64,000 bases of DNA from Saprospiraceae bacterium (GTDB lineage Bacteria; Bacteroidota; Bacteroidia; Chitinophagales; Saprospiraceae): the NCBI GenBank assembly GCA_016715965.1, contig JADJXG010000001.1:512501-576500 (forward strand). Reading direction: 5' to 3'. Shown here one piece after another: positions 27,127 through 35,284 of the stretch (positions are counted from its first letter, which is position 1; every line of letters starts with the position of its first letter). The notes under the pieces are model-generated. The model saw nothing but the letters and a program-made list of their open reading frames with translations. It ran no database searches and had not been told where the DNA came from. The translations under genes were made by a program, and so were the position numbers.

Positions 27127-27996
27127 TTAGAATATCCATGTATAACCAAAAGTTACCGCCACAATTACATGCACTACCATGATTAAAAGCATTATGATGG
27201 CAAATGGTAAATGAGCCACATGCCAATAGCGAAACAATCTTTGCATTAAGGATAAATATTCTATCCGTCTTTGAATGGTATATTCTCTCCTGGAAAGTTG
27301 TATAATATTTTTACGGTCTTTTGACGCAATCCCTAATTCAGATAATCCGGTTCTAATTCGATTTATTCTTTTTTGGTCCGCCCAAAATCTTCTAAAAAAA
27401 CCTCCAATGGTCTGTTTTTTCTCAGATGGACTGTTATTTCCCTCGATGATGTTTAAAAGTTTGGATTTATTTTCTTCCAATACAATTTGCGATTGTAATT
27501 TTTCCTGGATTTGTGATTTAATATTCTGAATTTCTTGTATATTCAATTCTCTTCCTTGGATGGTGCGGGGAATTTGTTTGTATATAAAACGACCGATGAC
27601 ACCACTCAAAACGACTGCCACCATACTCCAAAAACTGATAGAAACAATGCCACCAAATTTAAAAGCCGTGTGAAATAAAATCAAGATTGGTCCTAGAACA
27701 CACAAGAAGATGTGAAATTCCAACCAATATTTTAACACTCCAACGCGTGCCAATCGTTTAGACCTTTTTCGGATCATGTAACCAAATACACCAATCAAAA
27801 TTAAAATCGTACCGACAATGCCATAACCATGACCTGCCAATCCGCTCGGTTTAAGATGGTCATGTTTGTCATGATAGAATCGCTCTTCGAGAGGTGTGAA
27901 GTAATAACTGTAACCATCATAAATCAAATATAAAGTAACCGCTAATGTTATGGATATCAGTGTGTTAATATATATTTTATGTGTTTTTTCCGTCAT
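27127..27996 (-). CDS. Membrane cytochrome b-like protein, first gene of the cytochrome operon
   Basis: The 289-residue protein has about five transmembrane segments: residues 10-28, 58-76, 92-112, 120-140 and 262-285. Histidines lie where haem b ligands are expected, in EFHIFLCVLGPILILFHTAF and in YWHVAHLPFAIIMLLIMVVH. A charged cytoplasmic loop (about 150-250) separates the last helix. The layout resembles the ferric-reductase/cytochrome b561 type more than NarI or NapC. It leads the operon and would connect the quinone pool or the Fe-S/FAD protein to the periplasmic cytochromes. The haem ligands are inferred from helix position only. Confidence 0.78.
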   Translation of the reverse strand: MTEKTHKIYINTLISITLAVTLYLIYDGYSYYFTPLEERFYHDKHDHLKPSGLAGHGYGIVGTILILIGVFGYMIRKRSKRLARVGVLKYWLEFHIFLCVLGPILILFHTAFKFGGIVSISFWSMVAVVLSGVIGRFIYKQIPRTIQGRELNIQEIQNIKSQIQEKLQSQIVLEENKSKLLNIIEGNNSPSEKKQTIGGFFRRFWADQKRINRIRTGLSELGIASKDRKNIIQLSRREYTIQRRIEYLSLMQRLFRYWHVAHLPFAIIMLLIMVVHVIVAVTFGYTWIF

Positions 27997-28009
27997 TTCC
28001 TAAGAAAAG

Positions 28010-28017
28010 CAAAGTTA
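28010..28017 (-). promoter_or_regulatory. Putative -7 box of the six-gene cytochrome operon
   Basis: Read on the minus strand, TAACTTTG fits TAnnTTTG and lies 13 bp before the ATG at 27996, giving a leader of only a few bases. No clear -33 TTG at the usual distance was seen. Confidence 0.45.
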
Positions 28018-28181
28018 AGGACTTTTAAAATCAAGACCTGCTGTTTGTTTCATAAAATTATCCCAAAGGTCTAAGTTTTCATTTTTGAATTCAGGGTGTA
28101 GATTCCTATTTTAAGAATCTTTTATGATTTGGGATTAATCCATGTTATCAACCATTTCGTCAAACTCGCAAAACATAAAAT

Positions 28182-28862
28182 ATGAAGAAAATTTTTTTTG
28201 CTTTTGCAATCATTGTTTCGATGAATTTAGCAGTTTTTGGACAAATGCGAGTTGGCTTATCGTTCGGCCCTTCCATGAGCAATATGACCATTGACGGAGC
28301 TGAGAGTCTGATCCAGTCTCCTGAAATGTATGTTGGCGTACGCACCGGAGCAACAACTTCGTACCAGTTTTCCGATCTTTTTTCTTTGCAATCCGGTGTA
28401 TTCTATCACCGTACTGGTTTTCAGGTAAACGAAAGCATCGGATTGGATGTCTTTAATCAAGACATCCCTGTTGGCTTGAAAGCCATTACACAATTGCATT
28501 TTTTGGAAATACCTGTGTTGGCAAGATTAAAAGTTGGAACTGAAAAAGTAAAATGGTTTCTTGAAGGAGGACCGCAATTGTCCTATGCCTTGGATGGAGA
28601 AGTCCGAACACGGGCCAGTTTTTTGGTGGACTTTAATCTTGGAAGATATGACATCAATATGGCCAATTCAAATTTCAGAAGAGTAGAATGGACAGGTGTT
28701 GTAGGTACCGGTTTAGACATAGGTTTAAATAGCCATTTAAATCTAGAATTAAGCGCTCAATACATGCATGGATTTACCGATTTAACAGAAGAACCCATAG
28801 TGGACATTCGCACCAAAAGAAGGGCAGGAGCTATAACTGCTGGATTGAAATATCAGTTTTAA
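28182..28862 (+). CDS. PorT-like outer-membrane beta-barrel protein
   Basis: The 226-residue protein has a signal peptide (IFFAFAIIVSMNLAVFGQ). An eight-stranded-type barrel follows, starting MRVGLSFGPSMSNM and containing SLQSGVFYHRTGF, LEIPVLARLKVG and WFLEGGPQLSYALDG, landmarks of the Bacteroidota outer_membrane_beta-barrel (PorT) family. It ends in an aromatic strand (AGLKYQF). It is a single gene followed by a strong terminator and may be a housekeeping surface protein. Confidence 0.88.
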   Translation: MKKIFFAFAIIVSMNLAVFGQMRVGLSFGPSMSNMTIDGAESLIQSPEMYVGVRTGATTSYQFSDLFSLQSGVFYHRTGFQVNESIGLDVFNQDIPVGLKAITQLHFLEIPVLARLKVGTEKVKWFLEGGPQLSYALDGEVRTRASFLVDFNLGRYDINMANSNFRRVEWTGVVGTGLDIGLNSHLNLELSAQYMHGFTDLTEEPIVDIRTKRRAGAITAGLKYQF

Positions 28863-28888
28863 GTTACCTATGGTTTATTTATTACTTG

Positions 28889-28918
28889 AAGACCGAAGTA
28901 CTTACTTCGGTCTTTATT
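28889..28918. terminator. Strong hairpin terminator between convergent genes
   Basis: AAGACCGAAGTA and TACTTCGGTCTT are perfect 12-base complements separated by 2 nt (in practice a 10-bp stem with a hexaloop). A short T run and AT-rich DNA follow on both sides. It probably serves both the barrel gene and the convergent antiporter gene. Confidence 0.8.
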
Positions 28919-28998
28919 ACTTTAATTTCCATGGCATTATTCTATCTAATATTGTTTTTATATAGAAATCAAAATTATTCATATTACATATACTGATC

Positions 28999-30168
28999 TT
29001 AAATAGGACTTTTCTTACTATTCATTAAACCAAACATCATCAATAGGGCGGATAAAATGATTACCTGAAGAATCAAAGATTTATTAACGATTCCAATACT
29101 TGATTCAATCGGAATGCTGATAAAGAGTAGGATTGTGATTAAACCTCGTGGAGCAATGTAAAGTAGCGGTCGTAACGATATTGAAAATATTTTTAGAAAA
29201 ATTGCACGAATTAAAAAAATGGATGCTGTGATAGCCAAAGCCCACGGAATCGTTTGACTGTTCAGGATTTCTGCGATATCCATAAGGTAACCAAACAATA
29301 GAAAAAATAGGGATCTAATTGAAAATGCTATTTCTCCTAACAATTCTTTGAATTTAATAATTTCTTTATTAAAATTAATCGGATGGAAATGCTCCATAAA
29401 CTTATATTGCCTAAGTTCATCAATATTCCCAAGAAACAATCCAAAGATCAATATGAACAACAAGGAAGGTAGATGATAGACTTTCGAAATGGCGTATATC
29501 AGAATAACTAAAAGCAGAATTGGTGTAAATTTTATATGATGATTGATCCTTTGAAGTAAATAAGCCAATGCCATGGTAGAAAGAAATGAGATCAAAAGGA
29601 TCAATAATAATTCTATTGTAAAATGCCATATCGAAATCATTCCAAAGTCATGGTGATACAAAAGAAAATTGAAAATAATAACACCAAAAATGTCAGACAA
29701 ACTACTTTCATAAGTGATAAATTCTTTGTCTTTTAAGATTAAATTTGCAGCACTTGGAATTGCAATGGCACTACTAATAATTGCAAATGGAATGGCATTG
29801 ATCAATCCTGTTTTCAGATTGACATCTCCAAAATGTGAAAAAGCAAAACCAAAAGCAAAGGAAATGATCAACATTGGAATTAATGCGATGATTGAAGATT
29901 GAAGGATTGTTTTTTTCTTAGATGAATTTAGCTCGAGTTCAAGAGCTCCTTCCAAAACAATTAGGATAAGTCCAATGGTTCCTAGTACAGGAAGTACATC
30001 ATCGAGAGGTGGTAATTCCAAATGAAGAAAAAGACAAATTTGCTTGACTACAAAACCAAGCAACAAAAGCAGGATAACAGTTGGAATTCTTGTTTTATTA
30101 GATGATATGTCAAATACGTAGGCCAACAGCAATAAACTGCAAATAGAAATTATAATGGCGGTAGTCAC
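28999..30168 (-). CDS. Cation:proton antiporter (CPA family)
   Basis: The 389-residue protein has 11-12 hydrophobic helices. TRIPTVILLLLLGFVVKQ, LGTIGLILIVLEGALELE and SSAIAIPSAANLILKDKEF followed by ESSLSDIFGVIIFNF match the CPA1/CPA2 Na+(K+)/H+ exchanger core, including the acidic residue (SLSDIFG) of the ion site. It lacks the C-terminal TrkA-N/RCK domain found in Kef proteins, so it is a minimal exchanger. The start codon is GTG. It lies 14 bp downstream of the DapB-like gene and is probably read with it. Confidence 0.88.
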   Translation of the reverse strand: MTTAIIISICSLLLLAYVFDISSNKTRIPTVILLLLLGFVVKQICLFLHLELPPLDDVLPVLGTIGLILIVLEGALELELNSSKKKTILQSSIIALIPMLIISFAFGFAFSHFGDVNLKTGLINAIPFAIISSAIAIPSAANLILKDKEFITYESSLSDIFGVIIFNFLLYHHDFGMISIWHFTIELLLILLISFLSTMALAYLLQRINHHIKFTPILLLVILIYAISKVYHLPSLLFILIFGLFLGNIDELRQYKFMEHFHPINFNKEIIKFKELLGEIAFSIRSLFFLLFGYLMDIAEILNSQTIPWALAITASIFLIRAIFLKIFSISLRPLLYIAPRGLITILLFISIPIESSIGIVNKSLILQVIILSALLMMFGLMNSKKSPI

Positions 30169-30182
30169 AAGTATTATTTTGG

Positions 30183-30932
30183 TTATGCTTTAAAATAAGG
30201 CAAAAGTAAATCTTCAAACTGGAAAAATCCAGAATCATGAGATTTCAAGTTTTGAGCTGCGAATACAACTCCATTTCCAAATGCTTCTCTAGAAATGCTC
30301 TCATGAATCAAGCGAACTGTTTGAAATGGGAATCCAAAAATGATTTCATGTTTTCCAACAATTCCTCCTGCACGAACAGTATTGATACTGTCCATATTTA
30401 GTTCCAGCGCTTCAGCTATCTTAATGGCTGTACCCGATATGCCTTCTTTTCCTTTAAAATGCTCTTCAACTACTACTATATCAACCGATGGCGCAATTTT
30501 TTTTAAAAATTTTGATGCAAAAAGAAGATAGTTGACACCCAGTGTAATATTCGGAGACCAAAACACGGTCGTAGATAAGGAAAGTGTTTTTAATAAATCG
30601 ATTTCTTCTTTTTGATAATGTGAAATAGCGGATATAATTTTAATTTTTCGATTGGCTGCTTCTGTTCCGTATAGGTAAATTCCTGAATTAGAAGAGAAAT
30701 CTATAATGACTTCAACAGGGTGATTGTCCAAAATTTCTTCAATCGTATGCGAACCACTAGAATAAATCAGACCCGGCTCGTCAGATTCAATACCTAAATA
30801 TTCAGCAACATTGCGATTATCCAATATTTTTTTTCTTCTGACAACCCACTCGAGTGATAATTCTTTGTTTTGAAGTAGAACAGAAGCTACCGCCTTCCCT
30901 GTTTTACCAAAACCAATGAGTCCTATTTTCAT
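30183..30932 (-). CDS. dapB: DapB-like dihydrodipicolinate reductase family protein, divergent catalytic motif
   Basis: The 249-residue protein has the Rossmann start MKIGLIGFGKTGKAVASVLL and the order of DapB: a nucleotide-binding half, IIDFSS, SPNITLGVNYLL, EEHFKGKEGISGTA and VRAGGIVGKHEIIFG. DapB makes tetrahydrodipicolinate for lysine and peptidoglycan synthesis. The catalytic His-His pair is HF here, although the Lys three residues later is kept. The usual DAPSGTA is replaced by GISGTA and the loop after it is short, so the substrate might differ. ATG 30932 starts the Rossmann motif directly; a GTG-independent longer frame to 30995 adds 21 poor-quality codons. Confidence 0.75.
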   Translation of the reverse strand: MKIGLIGFGKTGKAVASVLLQNKELSLEWVVRRKKILDNRNVAEYLGIESDEPGLIYSSGSHTIEEILDNHPVEVIIDFSSNSGIYLYGTEAANRKIKIISAISHYQKEEIDLLKTLSLSTTVFWSPNITLGVNYLLFASKFLKKIAPSVDIVVVEEHFKGKEGISGTAIKIAEALELNMDSINTVRAGGIVGKHEIIFGFPFQTVRLIHESISREAFGNGVVFAAQNLKSHDSGFFQFEDLLLPYFKA

Positions 30933-30992
30933 CTTAATAAATTTAGTTTGTAAATTTTGCACTAAATTAGGGGGACTGCAGGTGTATTTTTG

Positions 30993-31000
30993 CAAAGATA
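30993..31000 (-). promoter_or_regulatory. Putative -7 box for the DapB-like/antiporter unit
   Basis: Minus-strand TATCTTTG fits TAnnTTTG about 60 bp before the ATG at 30932. Its presence supports the shorter DapB start, since it overlaps the longer frame. Confidence 0.4.
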
Positions 31001-31033
31001 CTAAATTTTATAATAATGAGTAAGATGCTTTCT

Positions 31034-31396
31034 TTAAATTTTATCAAGTTGACTTATAGTGAATTCATTCTTTTGGTCACCTGTATTCAACGTACTGGCT
31101 GGTTCAAACAGCATCAGGTAAACTTCATTTTCAGCAACAGGTTTGTGTTCTGTTCCTCTTGGTACTATGACAATTTCATTTTCGTGAAGTGTTATCGAGT
31201 GATCCCTGAATTCGATCTTTAATGTTCCTTTTAGAATATAAAATAACTCGTCTTCATTGTCGTGTTTATGCCAGACAAATTCACCTTTCAATTTAGCGAT
31301 TTTGACACATTGACCGTTTAGCTCGCCAACAATTTTTGGTGACCAATACTCTTCAAATTGGGAGAATTTATTTCCAATATTTACTTTTTGTATCAT
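31034..31396 (-). CDS. Cupin-domain protein
   Basis: The 120-residue single-domain cupin has motif 1 (WHKHDNEDELFYILKGTLKI, with the HxH...E metal ligands) and motif 2 (IVPRGTEHKPV, with the distal His). Small stand-alone cupins of this type bind a metal and act as sugar- or acid-modifying enzymes or sensors; the substrate cannot be told. It is cytoplasmic. The neighbouring genes give no pathway hint. Confidence 0.88.
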   Translation of the reverse strand: MIQKVNIGNKFSQFEEYWSPKIVGELNGQCVKIAKLKGEFVWHKHDNEDELFYILKGTLKIEFRDHSITLHENEIVIVPRGTEHKPVAENEVYLMLFEPASTLNTGDQKNEFTISQLDKI

Positions 31397-31459
31397 TTTG
31401 ATCTATTTTACGTCAGTTGATTACTTATAGAAACACTATCTTGAATAAAATCCGCTTAA

Positions 31460-32188
31460 TTACTTTGGAAGGTATAACTTTATTTTTTTAGGGTCCATGG
31501 AAAGACTGTCGAGATGTCCCATTTTTTTAAAATCTTTGGAAATGACATGAACGTGGATAAAGCTGTCGTGATGTGTAAAGATGGACTGATGGTGCTTCGA
31601 AAAGAATCCAATCATTTCTACGGGTTCGCTATTAAAATTAAAGTAGATTTTGCTCTTGTGTACATCATCGGGCGATTGTACTTTCAATCCTTTTTTTAAG
31701 CGGACAATATGATACATTGCGTGTTGCACTTCACCAGTCATCTTAAAGGGAAAGGGATTTGAATGGTCATTAGCAATGGATTCCAGAAATTTCTCCAACT
31801 GATGTAAATTAACAACACCATCCGGAATTGCTATATCCTGCCATCCTTCTACCCGTGCATACACAAAAAATGGGGCTCCGAAATTAAATCCCTCTCTCAC
31901 AACGATTAATGAGTCTTCCATTACAATCGAGGTATAACATTTACCATCCAATATGGTAATCTCGCCTTGCAGAAATTCCAAAGGACCAAGACCATAAAGA
32001 TTATTTTTATCATCCATCGAATCCAAATAAATGGTTGGATGAAGTTTTCCTTGCCACATGACATTTTTCATTGCACCGACTGCATGGACGATTGGTCTTG
32101 TCAATTGTGCATGGGTATATTGGGAATAAAAAAGAATGCCAAAAATGAGGATATGCCCCAATGCGACGCCTGATTTATTTAAACTCAT
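31460..32188 (-). CDS. Secreted acetolactate-decarboxylase-like protein
   Basis: The 242-residue product has a signal peptide (GHILIFGILFYSQYTHAQ). The body follows the alpha-acetolactate decarboxylase (BudA/ALDC) fold order: GAMKNVMWQGKLHPTIYLDS, GLGPLEFLQGEITILDG, GFFSKHHQSIFTHHDSFIHV and the metal-binding HVHVISKDFKKMGHLDSL, where two His, a ten-residue gap and a third His keep family spacing. ALDC turns acetolactate into acetoin. The signal peptide is unusual for that role, so an extracytoplasmic or different reaction is possible. ATG 32188 starts the signal peptide; the frame is open upstream to 32293. Confidence 0.72.
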   Translation of the reverse strand: MSLNKSGVALGHILIFGILFYSQYTHAQLTRPIVHAVGAMKNVMWQGKLHPTIYLDSMDDKNNLYGLGPLEFLQGEITILDGKCYTSIVMEDSLIVVREGFNFGAPFFVYARVEGWQDIAIPDGVVNLHQLEKFLESIANDHSNPFPFKMTGEVQHAMYHIVRLKKGLKVQSPDDVHKSKIYFNFNSEPVEMIGFFSKHHQSIFTHHDSFIHVHVISKDFKKMGHLDSLSMDPKKIKLYLPK

Positions 32189-32253
32189 TTTTCTGGATCT
32201 ATTGGGTGGAAAAATCATTTGTAAGATATGATCGATGCCATTGGAATTTGAAT

Positions 32254-32835
32254 TTATTCCTCGCTTGGTATTGAAATGGCATCCATTTTCCATAATTCAT
32301 TTTCCCTGGACAAAGCAATCAGATAATTCCAGTTTCCTCTGATCCGGACAAGGGATCTATTTTCCTGCAACTCTATTATTGATAATTCTAGGGAATCTAT
32401 GGCTTGAAAAATCAGCTCAGGTTCCTGCGAAAGTAGCACCAGATCATGGTCAAATCCCTCTGGTGGTCCTTCGTCCTGTGGATTTATCTGATATCTTTGC
32501 TGCCATTCTATAAAATATTCCTTCCAACTTTCGAGGAAAGTATCTGAAACCATCTCACTGCTCTTTAGAAAATCGAGGAATGCCATACATTGGTCCATCT
32601 TTACCGTATAGTTTCCACTTTGATCCACCAACTGGAAGGAGCTTGCTTTTTTGTAATTTTGTGCATACCATTTCAAAAAATTCCGCACCTGCCATATTGC
32701 CTGGATACTGTCCTCCGCGCTGAATTCCATTTGTTCAGCATGATGGGCTTTTGTTCTTCCCTCCGGATGCTTGCAATGAAATAAGACTCCTGCCAACAAA
32801 GCAAACATTACCATTTGAATCGTTCCGTTTTTCAT
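32254..32835 (-). CDS. Exported protein of unknown function
   Basis: The product is about 193 residues, with an N-terminal hydrophobic leader ending MFALLAGVLFHC, which may be a non-standard lipobox, and a helical, charged body rich in Gln, Glu and Trp. No family is recognised. It precedes the ALDC-like gene by about 65 bp on the same strand, so a shared transcript is likely. ATG 32835 begins the leader; ATG 32862 is a possible alternative. Confidence 0.6.
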   Translation of the reverse strand: MKNGTIQMVMFALLAGVLFHCKHPEGRTKAHHAEQMEFSAEDSIQAIWQVRNFLKWYAQNYKKASSFQLVDQSGNYTVKMDQCMAFLDFLKSSEMVSDTFLESWKEYFIEWQQRYQINPQDEGPPEGFDHDLVLLSQEPELIFQAIDSLELSIIELQENRSLVRIRGNWNYLIALSRENELWKMDAISIPSEE

Positions 32836-33075
32836 TCGCTTGCGAAGATAATTTCGGTTCATGTGCAAATTTATTTGATTTGGAACAAATCTCTGCTGAA
32901 AGTTTATTTGCTCCAAATCATTATGAGCCTCAAATATTTGACCCCACCATTAAACTTCATATCCTTCTGTTTATTAGCTACAATTTGTCCTCATTTATCT
33001 ACAATTGGTTCCAGTTTATGACAATTCATCGGATTAAAAGCCACCGCAATGCCTGGTTCTATCTATCTTTGGGCG

Positions 33076-34125
33076 ATGCCAGTCAAAAGATATAGCAAGA
33101 AGGAACCTTTGGTGTTTATTTGGATCATGGTCCCTTATATCTTCTTTATGAATTGGCTCATTTTTGGAAATTGTATTTTTACCAATTGGATTGAACATGT
33201 CTCTTCATTTTTTATCAGTGGACTTTATTTTGTCCTGGTATATGGCGTGTTTGGTTCTGTTGCAGTGATCATTCAAAGACGATTTCCGGCTGCGGGGGAT
33301 CTTTTTCTTCGTGTCAGAATCATGTTGCCGGTCTTTTATATGATGAATGTTGTGGCTGTTTCTGCAGTTTTTGGACTCTATTCCTATTTTAATATATTGA
33401 ATTGCACGCCCCTATTCAGCCATTTATGGTGGACCATTCTCTACGCATGCATTATGAGTACGGTGATCACCTTCATCAATGAAGGTTTGTCCAACTGGGA
33501 GAAGTGGAAGAATAGTCTTTCCGAAGGAGAGAGATTAAAAAATGCTTACCGCCGAACCAAGTTATTGGGTTTGAAAGGTCAGATCAATCCTCATTTTTTG
33601 TTCAATTGTTTTAACACTTTGTCGGGTCTCATTGCCGTGGATGAAGAGAAGGCCGAGCAGTTTCTGGACGACATGACCCTTGTGCACCGTTATCTCTTGA
33701 GAAACGAGGATGATTATTTGGTCGAATTGAAGGATGAACTCCGATTTGCAAAAGCCTATTTAAGATTGACCTGTGCCCGTTTCGGCGATTCGGTAAAATG
33801 CGATTTTTCAATTGAGGATGAAAAATTGAATCACAGGATTCCACCCTTGAGTCTTCATGTTTTGCTTGAGTATATAATTTATACCAATGCGATGAGCAAA
33901 GAAAGCCCGATTGAAATAAAAATGGAAACGAGAGATCTCACCTTGGTCGTTCAACACAACATCCAGTTAAAAACCATTGTGCGAAGTTTGGATCTGAACG
34001 ATGGTTTGGACAATCTGGTGGAGAAATTTAAATTGCTGCATGGTCAGGAAATGCAAATCATGGAGAGTTCTGATCGGAGAGAGATCGTATTGCCCTTGTT
34101 TGAGCCTAAAAACATGAAAGCATGA
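33076..34125 (+). CDS. LytS-type membrane histidine kinase, apparently degenerate ATPase domain
   Basis: The 349-residue protein has four transmembrane helices (about 15-35, 45-68, 85-105 and 118-138), then a His_kinase domain with the phosphoacceptor motif QINPHFLFNCFNTLSGLI. The ATP-binding half looks damaged. Where the active neighbour has LLVENAVKHN, this protein reads LLEYIIYTNAMS, and the glycine-rich GIGLSNIREKYKLL is LNDGLDNLVEKFKLL. It may be a pseudokinase that senses a signal and heterodimerises with the next kinase. It overlaps that gene by ATGA. ATG 33076 is chosen; an in-frame ATG lies nine codons upstream. Confidence 0.88.
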   Translation: MPVKRYSKKEPLVFIWIMVPYIFFMNWLIFGNCIFTNWIEHVSSFFISGLYFVLVYGVFGSVAVIIQRRFPAAGDLFLRVRIMLPVFYMMNVVAVSAVFGLYSYFNILNCTPLFSHLWWTILYACIMSTVITFINEGLSNWEKWKNSLSEGERLKNAYRRTKLLGLKGQINPHFLFNCFNTLSGLIAVDEEKAEQFLDDMTLVHRYLLRNEDDYLVELKDELRFAKAYLRLTCARFGDSVKCDFSIEDEKLNHRIPPLSLHVLLEYIIYTNAMSKESPIEIKMETRDLTLVVQHNIQLKTIVRSLDLNDGLDNLVEKFKLLHGQEMQIMESSDRREIVLPLFEPKNMKA

Positions 34126-35153
34126 CAATTCCAGTACCACCAAGATACCAATACATTGGATTTCTCTCGTCGATGCCGGTCATTTGCTTTTTTCTGAGTT
34201 ATATATTGTACGACAAACGCGTTTTTACAGATTGGGAAATCTGGGCGGCTGCATTCCCCTTGCTGTACGCCATTGGTTATGTATCCTGGAGAACCCACTA
34301 CATTTATGACCATTTCATCCACTCCAAATTTCCATCCCTGGATGAGACGCGCAAACGGGTTTTATATATCATTCCAATCAACTTGTTTGTGATGACTCCA
34401 TCCGTGTTGTTCATTTTTTTTATTTTTGATTATTTTAATATACTGGGATATCAGATTCAAGAAAATGATCTTTTGTATGGTTATTTGGCAGGATTGGGAG
34501 TCAATATTGTATTTGAATCCTTGTGGGAAGTAATCTACATAATCGATAAATACAAGGAGTCCGCAGCGGAAGCAGCGCTGATTGAACAGATGCAATTGAG
34601 GCAAGAGTTTGATCGATTGAAAGAAAAAGTCAATCCCCATTTTTTATTCAATAGTTTTAATACTTTGTCTTCCTTAATCGTTACGGACAAAGATCTTGCA
34701 GAAAAATTTCTGGATGAATTGAGCAAGGTGTATAGATATTTATTGAGGAACAATGAAACCGGTATGAGCACTTTGGGTCAGGAGATGAAATTCATTGATT
34801 CGTATGCGACCTTATTGACCACACGCTATGGAGAGGGTTTTCGGTTGATCAGGAAGATTGAGCCAAGCAAGCTCGAAAAAGAAATCCCGACCCTTAGCTT
34901 ACAGCTATTGGTCGAGAATGCGGTAAAGCACAATGTGGTCAGCAAGGAAAAACCCCTTGAAGTGATCATAGAAACGACTGCCGATGGATATCTTAAGGTG
35001 AGCAATGCCTTGCACCCAAAGACCAGGGCAGTGGTCGATTCAACTGGAATAGGACTTTCCAATATTCGAGAGAAATACAAGTTACTGCAAAGAGAAGATG
35101 TAGAAGTAGGTGTCGTTGACCATTATTTTGTGGTTAAAATTCCCATACTCTGA
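34122..35153 (+). CDS. LytS-type membrane histidine kinase
   Basis: The 343-residue protein has four transmembrane helices (about 10-30, 38-58, 75-98 and 113-132) and a complete His_kinase/HATPase pair: phosphoacceptor KVNPHFLFNSFNTLSSLI, N box LLVENAVKHNVVSKEKPLEV and G box DSTGIGLSNIREKY. It autophosphorylates and should signal to the LytTR regulator encoded 131 bp downstream. Its start overlaps the stop of the degenerate paralogue (ATGA), so the two are co-translated. The signal sensed is unknown. Confidence 0.93.
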   Translation: MTIPVPPRYQYIGFLSSMPVICFFLSYILYDKRVFTDWEIWAAAFPLLYAIGYVSWRTHYIYDHFIHSKFPSLDETRKRVLYIIPINLFVMTPSVLFIFFIFDYFNILGYQIQENDLLYGYLAGLGVNIVFESLWEVIYIIDKYKESAAEAALIEQMQLRQEFDRLKEKVNPHFLFNSFNTLSSLIVTDKDLAEKFLDELSKVYRYLLRNNETGMSTLGQEMKFIDSYATLLTTRYGEGFRLIRKIEPSKLEKEIPTLSLQLLVENAVKHNVVSKEKPLEVIIETTADGYLKVSNALHPKTRAVVDSTGIGLSNIREKYKLLQREDVEVGVVDHYFVVKIPIL

Positions 35154-35284
35154 TGTTTGACTTAGACTCAATTTATTCATTGAATCCATCAATTGATATG
35201 AAAATAGAGCCAATTGCTCCGAAACGGATAGGTAGATTTGCCAATTGGTTAGAACTTTAAGCTAGATTTAATCTTAATAAGAAC

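Noticed and set aside
32751..33095. 114-codon plus-strand frame before the first kinase gene
   Set aside because: It is opposite the exported-protein gene start and overlaps the kinase start region; the composition is not protein-like.
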